A DNA stretch of 41,779 bases, from NCBI RefSeq assembly GCF_005870085.1, contig NZ_SZNM01000030.1, forward strand, positions 1 to 41,779, read 5' to 3'. The notes below the pieces were generated by a model. That model was not told the origin of the DNA. It searched no databases and was given only the letters and a program-made list of their open reading frames with translations. Positions 17,314 through 25,854 of this stretch are shown in pieces. The stretch's first letter is position 1; each line of letters starts with the position of its first letter. This DNA is from Aquibacillus sediminis. GTDB taxonomy: Bacteria > Bacillota > Bacilli > Bacillales > Amphibacillaceae. A program made the translations under genes and the position numbers.

Positions 17314-17502
17314 CGTGTATTTAGAGCTTTTTTCTCGATAGCACGTATTTAAAGCTTTTTTACATTATTGAATACTTTTCCCTAGACCTTGCTTATTTAC
17401 AGCTTTTTCTTACATCACCCTGCGCTTTTTCTCTAGATCTTGCGCATTTACGGTTTTTTCTTACGTTATTCAACACTCTTTCCCTTGATTCCGTGTATTT
17501 TG
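17314..17502. repeat. Degenerate tandem repeat, ~50-bp unit
   Basis: About three and a half imperfect copies of a ~50-bp unit. Each begins with a form of CGTGTATTTA-AGCTTTTT and carries a T-rich CTTTTTC and a CTAGA-CTT end. Unit starts fall near 17314 (short), 17342, 17391, 17442 and 17492 (partial). They fill most of the 17215-17576 gap between two leftward genes. No gene is seen there. Confidence 0.6.
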
Positions 17503-17576
17503 AAAATCACTGTACTTTAATCAATAATTTGCTGCTTCAGCTTAAAGAGCCTTTCCTCCCCAAATAATGTAGTAAA

Positions 17577-17620
17577 CAAAAAAGCTATCAGAATAAACCT
17601 TTCATCCTGATAACTTTTTC
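17577..17620 (-). terminator. Terminator of the aromatic lower-pathway operon
   Basis: On the minus strand AAAAAGTTATCAG pairs with CTGATAGCTTTTTT around a ~15-nt loop, ending in a T-run. It lies right after the last gene of the operon. Confidence 0.85.
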
Positions 17621-17625
17621 GTCCT

Positions 17626-18501
17626 TTAGATTAACGTGTTTTTTAATGTTCCGACATTCTCGATAAAAACTTCAACCTCATCACCGGATTGTAGCCACAC
17701 TTGTTCTTCTTCCGAATAGCCTAGTATGACTCCTTCTGGTGTACCAGTAAAAATGACATCACCAGGTTTCAACGTCATATATTGAGAAATATAGCTAATC
17801 AATGACGAACAATTAAATATCATATATTTAGTATTACTTGATTGGCGTTTTTCTCCATTTACCTTACATTCAATAGCCAAACCAGATGGATCAACCTCAT
17901 CTGCTGTTACCAAGTAAGGCCCAATCGGTGCGAAATGATCGAGCGTTTTTCCTATCAACCATTGGCCAGACTTTAACTGAAGGTCCCGGGCTGACAGGTC
18001 GTTTCCAACACTGTAACCAAATACATAGGACAATGCCTCTTCTTCCGTTACATCTTTTGCTTCCTCCCCAATCACAATGACTAACTCTGCTTCATAATCA
18101 AATTTCTCCGCAACATTAGGTAATGAAATTTCTTGATTGTGACTAGCTAGTGTATTATTAAATTTGCTAAATAAAACAGGTGAACTAGGAAGCTCCATTT
18201 TCGATTCTTCAACATGAGATTGATAGTTTAAGCCAACACAAACGATTTTCTCAGGATTGCTGACAACAGGTTGATACTCCAATTCTTTTTCTTGTAAAAA
18301 GAGCGATGACAAATCCTGTGCAGCTTCTATTAATTTACCAAGTGCTTTCGTTCCTTCGTCACCAGCTAAGATTACATCCTGAATAGCAGTTGGTGCGGCT
18401 ACATTCAACCGAGAAGATGCTTCTTTAACGTCAAGAACACCCCGATCCGTCTTTACCCCTAACCGAACCTCATCATTTAAAATAAACTGTAATAGTTTCA
18501 A
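17626..18501 (-). CDS. Fumarylacetoacetate hydrolase-family protein
   Basis: A 291-residue enzyme of the FAH superfamily. The C-terminal core has the metal-binding pattern: FDYEAELVIVIG (Glu-x-Glu), GNDLSARDLQ, GKTLDHFAPIGP and ITG-type FTGTPEGV. Members act as acylpyruvate hydrolases, or as decarboxylases/isomerases in aromatic meta-cleavage routes. It is the last gene of the catabolic operon, 35 nt after the aldolase, so a role in the same route is likely. The hydrolytic branch encoded here does not strictly need it; it might act as an oxalocrotonate-type decarboxylase, isomerase, or oxaloacetate-type hydrolase. The exact reaction is not assigned. Confidence 0.82.
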   Translation of the reverse strand: MKLLQFILNDEVRLGVKTDRGVLDVKEASSRLNVAAPTAIQDVILAGDEGTKALGKLIEAAQDLSSLFLQEKELEYQPVVSNPEKIVCVGLNYQSHVEESKMELPSSPVLFSKFNNTLASHNQEISLPNVAEKFDYEAELVIVIGEEAKDVTEEEALSYVFGYSVGNDLSARDLQLKSGQWLIGKTLDHFAPIGPYLVTADEVDPSGLAIECKVNGEKRQSSNTKYMIFNCSSLISYISQYMTLKPGDVIFTGTPEGVILGYSEEEQVWLQSGDEVEVFIENVGTLKNTLI

Positions 18502-18536
18502 TGATTTCTACCCCTTCTTTTCCTCGATTGCTTTCG

Positions 18537-19541
18537 TTACGCTTTCTCTAACTGGGCTGCCACTTCATAGATTAGGTCTTCCTGCCCACCGACAGCTTGC
18601 ATTTTCCCAAGTTCTACTAAAATATCTCTTTCATCAATGCCAAATTTATTTGCTGCTTTTTCTGTGTGAAGTAGGAAGCTGGAATATACGCCAGAATAAC
18701 CCATGATTAAACTTGTGCCAGTCACTTCCTGTGGACGTGGCATAAATTTGGCAACCACATCATTGGCAACATCTAAAATTTTATAAAGGTCGATGCCTGT
18801 ATTATAACCCAATTTTTCAAGAACAGCAGCCATTACTTCTGTTTGCGTATTTCCACTTCCTGCTCCTAATGCACGTAAACTACCATCAATATACGTTGCA
18901 CCTGCTTCAACTGCAGCTAGCGTGTTCGCCATCGCCATCGACAAGTTATTATGTCCATGAAATCCTACTTCACAATCAAGTTCATTTTTTAGTGCGGTAA
19001 TTCTTTCGGTCACTTCATGTGGTAGAAGCGCACCAGCTGAGTCGGTTACATACACCACTTCTGCTCCATAGCTTTCAAATAATTTTGCTTGTTCGACAAG
19101 CTTTTCAATTGGTACCATATGGGCCATCATTAAGAAGCCAACTGTTTTTAATCCCAGTTCACGGCCCATCTCAATATGCTGCTTCGCTACATCGGCTTCT
19201 GTCACATGGGTTGCGACCCGTACCATGTTTGCACCTGCTTTGACAGCTTCATTTAAATCCTTCTTTGTGCCGATTCCAGGCAGCAGCAAAACAGAAATGT
19301 TTGCCCTACTGCATTCCGCTGCTGCCGTTTCAATTAATTCCAGTTCATTTACTTTGGATAGCCCATATTGAAGAGAAGAGCCACCTAACCCATCTCCATG
19401 TGATACTTCAAAATAGTTCACACCAGCCTGGTCCAGTCCTCTAGCTGTTTCTCTTACTTGTTCTTTTGTAAATGCATGTCTCATCGAATGACTTCCATCT
19501 CGAAGTGTAACGTCTACGATTTCAAAACTACGGTTTGTCAT
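18537..19541 (-). CDS. 4-hydroxy-2-oxovalerate aldolase (DmpG/BphI type)
   Basis: A 334-residue pyruvate-type aldolase that splits 4-hydroxy-2-oxovalerate into pyruvate and acetaldehyde. It begins with the family hallmark DVTLRDGSHS (metal and catalytic residues). Later it has GHNNLSMAMAN (His-x-Asn metal site) and DGSLRALGAGSGNTQTE. The C-terminal part is the domain that docks the dehydrogenase partner and forms the acetaldehyde channel. Its ATG comes one base before the stop of the dehydrogenase gene, so the two are translated together. GGAGTG lies 7 nt before the ATG. Confidence 0.95.
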   Translation of the reverse strand: MTNRSFEIVDVTLRDGSHSMRHAFTKEQVRETARGLDQAGVNYFEVSHGDGLGGSSLQYGLSKVNELELIETAAAECSRANISVLLLPGIGTKKDLNEAVKAGANMVRVATHVTEADVAKQHIEMGRELGLKTVGFLMMAHMVPIEKLVEQAKLFESYGAEVVYVTDSAGALLPHEVTERITALKNELDCEVGFHGHNNLSMAMANTLAAVEAGATYIDGSLRALGAGSGNTQTEVMAAVLEKLGYNTGIDLYKILDVANDVVAKFMPRPQEVTGTSLIMGYSGVYSSFLLHTEKAANKFGIDERDILVELGKMQAVGGQEDLIYEVAAQLEKA

Positions 19542-19542
19542 C

Positions 19543-20424
19543 TTATTTCACTCCTTCTTGCGCACGTTGTTTTGCTAATTCATTCGCTACCCTTGTTGCC
19601 GCGGCTGTCATGATATCTAGATTACCGGAATAAGTCGGGAAAAAGTCACCAGCACCTTCTACCTCAATAAAAATGGAAATATCTTTTCCAGAAAATTGCG
19701 GTTCTGTATTCATTCTGTAACCTGGTACATAGGTTTGTACTTCTTTCACCATGTCATGGATAGATTGAACGATTTCTTCTTCTTTTCCTGTTTCTTCTAC
19801 TGTTACATGGATTGTATCACGCATAATCACTGGTGGCTCAGCAGGGTTTAGGATAATAATTGCTTTCCCTTTGTTGGCTCCACCGACTTGTTCAATCGCA
19901 TTGGCTGTTGTTTGGGTAAATTCATCAATATTTGCTCGTGTTCCAGGACCAGCACTCCTGCTGGAAATGGTGGCAACGATCTCTGCATAGGAAACAGAGG
20001 AAACACGATTGATCGCATGAATCATTGGGATCGTTGCTTGCCCACCACACGTAACTAAGTTCACATTTGGTTCATTTTTTAATTGATCCAAATTTGCTGG
20101 TGGTACAACGAAAGGTCCAATCGCAGCTGGTGTTAAATCAAGTACTTGTTTTCCAATTGCAGTCAGTAAATCATTATGTTTTTGATGAATTTTCGCGGAT
20201 GTTGCGTCAAAAACGATGTCAAATTGATCTGGATGTTCTAACAGGCCATCCACACTCTTGGTTGTGGTGAGGTACCCGCGTTCCTTTGCCCGATGTAACC
20301 CTTCTGAATCAGGATCTATCCCCGCCATCATCGTTAATTCAAGCTGATCGGATCGTTCAATTTTATACATTAAATCGGTTCCAATGTTTCCCGAACCAAG
20401 AATTGCAACTTTACATCTTGACAT
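19543..20424 (-). CDS. Acetaldehyde dehydrogenase, acetylating (DmpF/BphJ type)
   Basis: A 293-residue enzyme that converts acetaldehyde, NAD+ and CoA to acetyl-CoA. The N-terminus has the nucleotide fold [12 protein letters not shown], and the catalytic cysteine is in VTCGGQAT at about residue 126. [17 protein letters not shown] is the conserved segment of this family. It works as a complex with the aldolase encoded directly downstream, channelling toxic acetaldehyde between sites. It starts 15 nt after the hydratase gene. Confidence 0.95.
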   Translation of the reverse strand: MSRCKVAILGSGNIGTDLMYKIERSDQLELTMMAGIDPDSEGLHRAKERGYLTTTKSVDGLLEHPDQFDIVFDATSAKIHQKHNDLLTAIGKQVLDLTPAAIGPFVVPPANLDQLKNEPNVNLVTCGGQATIPMIHAINRVSSVSYAEIVATISSRSAGPGTRANIDEFTQTTANAIEQVGGANKGKAIIILNPAEPPVIMRDTIHVTVEETGKEEEIVQSIHDMVKEVQTYVPGYRMNTEPQFSGKDISIFIEVEGAGDFFPTYSGNLDIMTAAATRVANELAKQRAQEGVK

Positions 20425-20439
20425 AAATAATCCTCCTTA

Positions 20440-21210
20440 TCATTTAAATGTGGCTGACACCGTTCCAAGCTTTTCAAATTCAGCAATAAAATGGTCACCT
20501 GCTTCGATTGGTACGGCCTTTGCTAACGCTCCTGCTAAAATCACTTCGCCTGGGTCAAGGGAAATATCGTAAGAACCAACCTCATTTGCTAGCCACGCAA
20601 CTGCTTCAATTGGATTTCCCATAACAGCCGATCCATAGGCAGAATCAAACCATTCATCGTTTTTATACAACGTCATTTTCACTTCTGGCAGCTCTAGTTC
20701 AGTTAATGCTTTGGCGTCCTTTCCAATAATGGCACCAGCTGATGAGCCGTTATCAGCAACCGTGTCTTCAAAATTAATTTTCCAATCTCGAATCCGGCTG
20801 TCAATAATTTCAACAGCTGGTACCACATAATCCGTTGCTCTGGCAACATCTTCAGTGGTTACTCCTGGACCTTTCAGTTTTTCTTTTAAAACAAAGCCAA
20901 TTTCAAATTCTACTTTTGGTTGAATAAATTCTCCGATAGAGATCGCCGTATCTTCTTTATACATCATCGTATCAAGCAGATGGCCATAATCTGGAATCGA
21001 TACGCCTAACATGTCTTGCATCGCTTTACTCGTTAAGCCAATTTTCTTACCGACCACGTTGGCACCATTTTTTATCTTGTCATCGATAATCCCTAACTGG
21101 ATTTGGTAAGCTTTGTCTTTTGTTATTTCTTCTCGAGATGTAAACGGTTCAATCGTTTGTTTTGTTTTTTCTACTTCAATTAGTGCTTGAACTGCTTTAT
21201 TTATGTCCAT
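20440..21210 (-). CDS. 2-keto-4-pentenoate hydratase (MhpD/DmpE type)
   Basis: A 256-residue enzyme that adds water to 2-hydroxypenta-2,4-dienoate to give 4-hydroxy-2-oxovalerate, the substrate of the aldolase downstream. Family segments are VGKKIGLTSKAMQ, PDYGHLLDTM, KVEFEIGFVL (metal-binding Glu residues), and the C-terminal DPGEVILAGALAKAVP. Only 3 nt separate it from the preceding FAD synthetase-like gene and 15 nt from the next gene. Confidence 0.93.
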   Translation of the reverse strand: MDINKAVQALIEVEKTKQTIEPFTSREEITKDKAYQIQLGIIDDKIKNGANVVGKKIGLTSKAMQDMLGVSIPDYGHLLDTMMYKEDTAISIGEFIQPKVEFEIGFVLKEKLKGPGVTTEDVARATDYVVPAVEIIDSRIRDWKINFEDTVADNGSSAGAIIGKDAKALTELELPEVKMTLYKNDEWFDSAYGSAVMGNPIEAVAWLANEVGSYDISLDPGEVILAGALAKAVPIEAGDHFIAEFEKLGTVSATFK

Positions 21211-21213
21211 TGA

Positions 21214-22080
21214 TCAACTCTCCTTTAATCGATAGAATGGATGCATGCTCATGAACGAACGTTTTATAGGTAATTCTTGATCTACCGGTAGTTGTTGTAA
21301 CCACACCATTTCTACCTTTTGATCTGGAAACATGTTTAATCGTTGATTTTTTGCCAAGTAGACTCCTGTTTGACTTTTAGATACATATACTTCTGTTTCA
21401 TGTTGCTCCTCATTTTTAGCAATCGCTACCCTATAATTCCCAGGGGCCGGTAGCATATAATAGGGTAATCGTTTAAAACACTCGCCGTCCCAGAAAACTT
21501 CTGTTTCATAACATCTACCAAGTACATTCGCTAGTTGTTCCACTTTCCCCTTCAAGATGAGTTCACGAATCCAGGTGGAACTAATCTTTTTTCCATTAAA
21601 ATCTACTTTATCCACTTTGGTAACCTCTATTTGATCCGAAGAATCTGCTTTCAAGCGATCAATATTGCCGGCTCCTCGATGGCCATAGGAAAAATCAAAT
21701 CCTGCTACTGCATGGTTCACACCTAGACCAAGCAGGTAGTTCGATACAAATTGCTCTGGTGGAAGGAAGAGAAAATCTTTATCACAGTTCACCACATAAA
21801 ACGTATCGACACCTAGAGATTCTAAAATCGAGGCCTTCTTCGAGAGTGGCATAATATAGTCAAATGCTGTGTTGTCTTTTGCTAGAATCGTCTTTGGATG
21901 CGGAAAAAAGCTCATGACTGCAACCGAAAGCTGCTTTTCTTTCGCGACATCACAGGCAGTTTTAACCACTTGTTCATGACCGCTATGCACTCCATCAAAG
22001 AATCCCAATGCCATGACATTTGGTGTAGATTGCTTTTTCCAGTACGCAAGATTACTAGCGTTTAAGTGAATTGTCTCCAT
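21214..22080 (-). CDS. FAD synthetase-like protein (RibF family) in the aromatic operon
   Basis: A 288-residue protein with an N-terminal FMN adenylyltransferase domain (about 1-185). GFFDGVHSGH is the nucleotide-binding motif, then SFFPHPK, and ISSTWIRELI closes the active site. The remaining ~100 residues sit where RibF has its riboflavin kinase domain but show little of the kinase pattern, so the enzyme may only make FAD from FMN. Located between the flavin reductase and hydratase genes, it probably supplies flavin for the two-component monooxygenase (inference). A housekeeping ribF is expected elsewhere. AGGAGG lies upstream of the ATG. Confidence 0.82.
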   Translation of the reverse strand: METIHLNASNLAYWKKQSTPNVMALGFFDGVHSGHEQVVKTACDVAKEKQLSVAVMSFFPHPKTILAKDNTAFDYIMPLSKKASILESLGVDTFYVVNCDKDFLFLPPEQFVSNYLLGLGVNHAVAGFDFSYGHRGAGNIDRLKADSSDQIEVTKVDKVDFNGKKISSTWIRELILKGKVEQLANVLGRCYETEVFWDGECFKRLPYYMLPAPGNYRVAIAKNEEQHETEVYVSKSQTGVYLAKNQRLNMFPDQKVEMVWLQQLPVDQELPIKRSFMSMHPFYRLKES

Positions 22081-22107
22081 ATGGATTTCCCCCTCCTCCT
22101 TACATCA

Positions 22108-22593
22108 TTAGTTCGAATGAGCAGTGATTGTTTTTTCCAATGTACGATATTTTCCTTTAGAAAAGATTAGTGGTTCACCATCTTGTAAATGAATGTCCGT
22201 TACTTGACCAATAAAAATGGTATGATCACCTTCTACATACTCTGATTTCACATTACAAGCAACTTGTGCAAGTGCACCAGGAATGACTGGTTTATCATCT
22301 AGGTAATCAAATATTACTTTTTCCTCACTCTTTACCTGACCAGCGAAAATCATCGATAACTCCTGTTGGTCTTCTGACAAAATGTTAACGGAAAACTGCC
22401 CACTCTCCTGAATTTTCGGTAACATTTGCGCATCCTCTTTTACCGAAATAATAACCAGTTTTGGGTCAAGTGATTGTGACATGAAGGCATTTGCTGTCAT
22501 GCCATGCGTCTGTCCATTTTTCGATTCGGTTGCAATAATCGTAACCCCCGTTGCAAAACTTCCCATCGCATTTCGAAATAAACGATCATCCAT
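22108..22593 (-). CDS. Flavin reductase of a two-component monooxygenase (HpaC/HsaB type)
   Basis: A 161-residue flavin reductase-like split-barrel protein. FATGVTIIATE, THGMTANAFMSQSLDP and SVNILSEDQQELS are the usual conserved blocks. It reduces free FAD or FMN with NAD(P)H and hands the reduced flavin to the oxygenase encoded at 25.9 kb. It is the first gene of the leftward operon. AAGGAGG lies 8 nt before the ATG. The intergenic region upstream holds a promoter with an adjacent palindrome and a cre-like site. Confidence 0.9.
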   Translation of the reverse strand: MDDRLFRNAMGSFATGVTIIATESKNGQTHGMTANAFMSQSLDPKLVIISVKEDAQMLPKIQESGQFSVNILSEDQQELSMIFAGQVKSEEKVIFDYLDDKPVIPGALAQVACNVKSEYVEGDHTIFIGQVTDIHLQDGEPLIFSKGKYRTLEKTITAHSN

Positions 22594-22668
22594 TTTTAAA
22601 TTCCTCCTTAGTACGGTAAGTCTCTTTCAAAAAATGAGATTGGCTCGATGTTCATGCTGTTAAGATCA

Positions 22669-22714
22669 TTACAGTTGCTGTAACATAACACACCCTTTTT
22701 CTTAAGCTGTCCAA
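22669..22714 (-). promoter_or_regulatory. Promoter and palindromic operator candidate of the flavin reductase operon
   Basis: On the minus strand -35 TTGGAC (22709-22714) is separated by 18 nt from -10 TGTTAT (22685-22690). Directly after the -10 lies the perfect inverted repeat TTACAGTTGCTGTAA (22669-22683). A palindrome at this spot would suit a repressor or response site, but which regulator binds is unknown. Confidence 0.45.
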
Positions 22715-22822
22715 GCCCTAAGACCGATCTTCTTCACTTCTCTTTTTGATCTGTTATGTGTTATAATTAATTCAACTTAAATGTTTAGAAAGTTAGGAAA
22801 AGAAATTTACACACCTAAAAAA

Positions 22823-22836
22823 TGTAACCGTTCCCA
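22823..22836. promoter_or_regulatory. cre-like site (CcpA) in the divergent regulatory region
   Basis: TGTAACCGTTCCCA matches the cre consensus TGWAANCGNTNWCA at all but one fixed position. It lies between the divergent flavin reductase operon and the regulator gene, suggesting carbon catabolite repression. The rest of 22594-23048 is AT-rich and non-coding. Confidence 0.5.
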
Positions 22837-23048
22837 AAAAGTTTGTTAAAATGGTTAAGGTTATCTGCAGACAATCCCCTCCCTAACATTTACATGTTGC
22901 CTTTGAGTTGACTAACTACATCGTATCATTGCCGTCGTTAAATTGAATCCTATGAAAAATAGCAAATTTTTATTTTTTTAACGCAAAAAGTGTGAATATT
23001 TAAAATTTATACTATATTTTATCAACTCATTTGGAGGGATGGATCCAT

Positions 23049-24884
23049 ATGGAAACAAATGTAAACAGTTCAAATTTGATTGATGTATTTGATTTACCTA
23101 AAGAACAGGCCCTGAATACTTTTTATGATCGTATGATTACCATTCCCATTACATCAATTGCATCTTTAAAAAAAGAGTTGGAAACAACGGTTGGGAAAGA
23201 TCGATCGAAGGGGATTTTTATTCGATATGGTTGGCATAATGGGGTTAGTGATGGACAAAAAGCGATGACGTTCGAGTGGAAAACGGAAATTGATTTAATT
23301 CAAGCTGGACCCGAATTGCATATGTTACACGGATACGTCGATCATGTAAAAATTGATGCTCTTAACTATGAAAAAGAAGAAGACCTAGAGGCAATCTATG
23401 TCTCTTGGTATAATTCATTTGAAGTAGATGAATCTTTAAAAAACGGAACACACAGTGAGCAACCAGTTTGTCATACGATGTGTGGTTATGCTAGTGGCTA
23501 TTTATCTACCGTCCTAAAAAGGCCTATTCTCGTAACGGAAACCAAATGCAAAGCAATGGGGCATGATCACTGTGAAGTCATTTGTATGCCGATGGAAAAA
23601 TTTGGACAAGAACTAGAGAATGAATATAAGTATTATCAATCTACTAGTATGATTAAGGAGTTAGATGAAATAACAGCAAAATTAAAAATTGAACGTGATA
23701 ACTTACATAAAGCATATGGACTTCACCGAAAGTTAATGGACGAATTACTTTCAAAACAAGGGGTGCAACGAATTGTTGACGTGTTATATAAGTCAACAGG
23801 CCTGCCAACCTTTATTGAAAATGCAGAAAATCAGATTATGGTGAAATCTGATGGAGTTGACTTAGATTTTGAATTGAATAAAATCAATACACGTACGACT
23901 CATTTTATCCGAGTATCTCCCGATGTCGGAATGCTTCGAACACCGATTTATTTTGAACAACAAATTAAAGGGTATTGTTCGTTTCTTTTCCCAAAAGATC
24001 ACACCCCCACCGATTTAGAATATATGATTATCGATCAAGCTTCCCTCACCGCATCGATTATATTGCTAAATAAAAATATTAAGATTCAAACAGAGCAAAA
24101 CATTAGACGTGATTTTTTAAGTGAGGTTTTAGAGGGAAAATTTGATAAAGAGAAACTTTATCAAATTGCTCATTACCTTAATTTTAATCCAAATGATTCC
24201 TATTGGATGCTTACGATGGAAAGGTCAATCAATCAATCCGAGATGAGTCATGAGGTAGAAGTCAATGAAGAAATCGTTCGTTACGTTAACATGTTCTTTA
24301 GGGACAGAAAGATAAATACGATTGTGTCACAAAAATCGGGTAAAATTATCATGTTGATTGAGTATGGCTCATTCCATAAGCTAAATATAAAGCAATCAAC
24401 ATTAATTAGTCAGTTATTAAAACACTGCTCACGCCGCTTCAACAATTATACGTTTATTGCGGGTGTGAGCTCCTTGGTACAAAGTATTGACCAGTTATCG
24501 ATTTTATATAATGAAACATTGGCAGCTTTAAAAGCGTTGGATCCGAATGAAAAAGTACAATATTTTGAGGATTTAGGGATTGAAAGTGTTTTGTTTCAAA
24601 TACCTGATGAGACATTAATTGACCGGTTTGTTAATAAACAAGTAGGAAAACTGCTCGAAATAGACAAAAATTTTGACTTGACGAAAACGTTATATGCTTT
24701 TGTTGAAAATGGTATTAACATTAATAAAACAGCTAAAGCTATTTCGATGTCGATCAGCGGATTACGCTATCGATTATATAAGATTAGTGAAATTTTAAAT
24801 ATCGAGTTGGATGATACCAAAAGTCTTTTTTCTGTATATATGGCATTAAATGTTTTAAAAGCAAAAGGACATATTACCATCTAA
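23049..24884 (+). CDS. Aromatic-responsive transcriptional regulator, XylR_N-V4R-PucR HTH
   Basis: A 611-residue regulator. The first ~110 residues match the XylR/DmpR-type sensory domain that binds aromatic effectors. A V4R domain follows at about 120-185 (CHTMCGYASGYLS, then CKAMGHDHCEVIC). Next comes a short coiled linker, a GAF-like middle, and a PucR/CdaR-type C-terminal helix-turn-helix (INKTAKAISMSISGLRYRLY) near 560-600. It thus joins the aromatic sensor of sigma-54 activators to a PucR-type DNA-binding end and lacks the AAA+ domain. The ATG at 23049 has GGAGGG about 10 nt upstream; an in-frame TTG at 23031 overlaps that site and is rejected. It lies between the two halves of the catabolic cluster and probably controls both. 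Confidence 0.88.
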   Translation: METNVNSSNLIDVFDLPKEQALNTFYDRMITIPITSIASLKKELETTVGKDRSKGIFIRYGWHNGVSDGQKAMTFEWKTEIDLIQAGPELHMLHGYVDHVKIDALNYEKEEDLEAIYVSWYNSFEVDESLKNGTHSEQPVCHTMCGYASGYLSTVLKRPILVTETKCKAMGHDHCEVICMPMEKFGQELENEYKYYQSTSMIKELDEITAKLKIERDNLHKAYGLHRKLMDELLSKQGVQRIVDVLYKSTGLPTFIENAENQIMVKSDGVDLDFELNKINTRTTHFIRVSPDVGMLRTPIYFEQQIKGYCSFLFPKDHTPTDLEYMIIDQASLTASIILLNKNIKIQTEQNIRRDFLSEVLEGKFDKEKLYQIAHYLNFNPNDSYWMLTMERSINQSEMSHEVEVNEEIVRYVNMFFRDRKINTIVSQKSGKIIMLIEYGSFHKLNIKQSTLISQLLKHCSRRFNNYTFIAGVSSLVQSIDQLSILYNETLAALKALDPNEKVQYFEDLGIESVLFQIPDETLIDRFVNKQVGKLLEIDKNFDLTKTLYAFVENGININKTAKAISMSISGLRYRLYKISEILNIELDDTKSLFSVYMALNVLKAKGHITI

Positions 24885-24910
24885 CCTTCCATCATTCACA
24901 AGTTTTCTAC

Positions 24911-24970
24911 ACGACCTCAGTTGAAACTAGTTCTAATCGGACTATTTCTTCTGAGGTTGTTCTTTTTCTA
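24911..24970 (+). terminator. Terminator of the regulator gene
   Basis: ACGACCTCAG (24911-24920) pairs with CTGAGGTTGT (24951-24960) with one mismatch, followed by TCTTTTTC. It lies 27 nt past the stop codon. Confidence 0.7.
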
Positions 24971-25110
24971 GGAAAGTGAAAATACTCCCACTTAAGCTTT
25001 CCTGTTTTTTTATTTTGGCTATTTTCTAAAAGATTGTTGTTTTGTCACAATAACTATAGAATCCGAAGTAACTGCTTCCAACTTTCCTTATGAAAATGAG
25101 TGCTAAATGA

Positions 25111-25232
25111 TCGCTGCGGAAATACACTACGCTTTCCATGGGGGGCTGGTGAGCCTCCTCGTGCTATCGCACTGTGGGGTCTCACCGATGCCACTAGTCC
25201 CATAGGAGTCTCCGTGTATTTCCTCCGCTGTT
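25111..25232 (-). repeat. Dispersed Bacillaceae intergenic repeat, copy 1
   Basis: A GC-richer block with imperfect terminal inverted repeats: GCTGCGGAAATACAC at the left, and GTGTATTTCC followed by TCCGC at the right. Its interior includes CCATGGAAAGCG and GAGACTCC-type words on the minus strand. It resembles a repeat I know from intergenic regions of many Bacillus-related genomes. It stands out from the AT-rich surroundings. The gap 24971-25850 otherwise holds no recognisable gene. Confidence 0.6.
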
Positions 25233-25315
25233 CGTGTGCTTCGTATTTTTTTGGGAAAAATCACATGAATGACATTTTAAGAATTATTACCATTATAAAT
25301 CAGAACACCTATAAC

Positions 25316-25500
25316 AGCGTAGGTAGAATACGTAGACTCCTCGAAAATACAAAGCCATTTTCTTCGTGCGATGTAACGCTGCCGAAATGTTCCTTGTCCT
25401 ATGGGAACAGCGCGAGCTGAAGATCCACTTGGTAAAGTGGTTTTCTTTACCAAGTTAGCTGAAGCCGTGCCCATGGAAAGCGGAGCATTCTACCGAAGCG
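25316..25500 (+). repeat. Dispersed Bacillaceae intergenic repeat, copy 2 (diverged, opposite orientation)
   Basis: A second, longer copy of the same family in the opposite orientation. GTAGACTCCT occurs near the start, then GGGAACAGCGCGAGCTGAAG, and GAAGCCGTGCCCATGGAAAG near the end. The ends again match each other (GCGTAGGTAGAAT and ATTCTACCGAAGCG). It carries extra DNA after GACTCCT and a perfect small hairpin, CTTGGTAAAG with CTTTACCAAG, at about 25428-25454. Confidence 0.6.
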
Positions 25501-25854
25501 ATTGTTTAGCACTCAATTTAAATCAGGAAAATGTTATTTCACAAAATCAGTTCGTCGGAGTTTCGATCAACTACGAAACAAAAAGCAACAAACTTTACTA
25601 AAAGTGCCTTTATTTTAAAAGTGAAGTAGCAGTTTTACCGACAATTGAACTGTCAATGGATAAATCGTTTAATTTACTCCCCCCTTCCCTTCGTTACAAT
25701 TGCTGAAAAAGTAAAAACAAATGAATTTTTTCCATTGTTAAAATCCTGTCCACTCAGTCTTTATGAGTCCTTTCCATCCATTTTTCGCATGAATAATCTA
25801 AAAATTATTAATTTTTAACATTTTTAATAGCTATCTTAATTCTTCAAACAAAAA

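Noticed and set aside
17314-17502. CRISPR array
   Set aside because: The repeats are imperfect, directly adjoining and without unique spacers, and no cas genes are present.
22594-23048. Sigma-54 promoter expected from the XylR-like sensor domain
   Set aside because: No GG-N10-GC type element was found, and the regulator lacks the AAA+ domain needed for sigma-54 activation.
25100-25601. Short frames in the gap before the monooxygenase gene
   Set aside because: They run through the dispersed repeat elements and have no ribosome sites or protein likeness.
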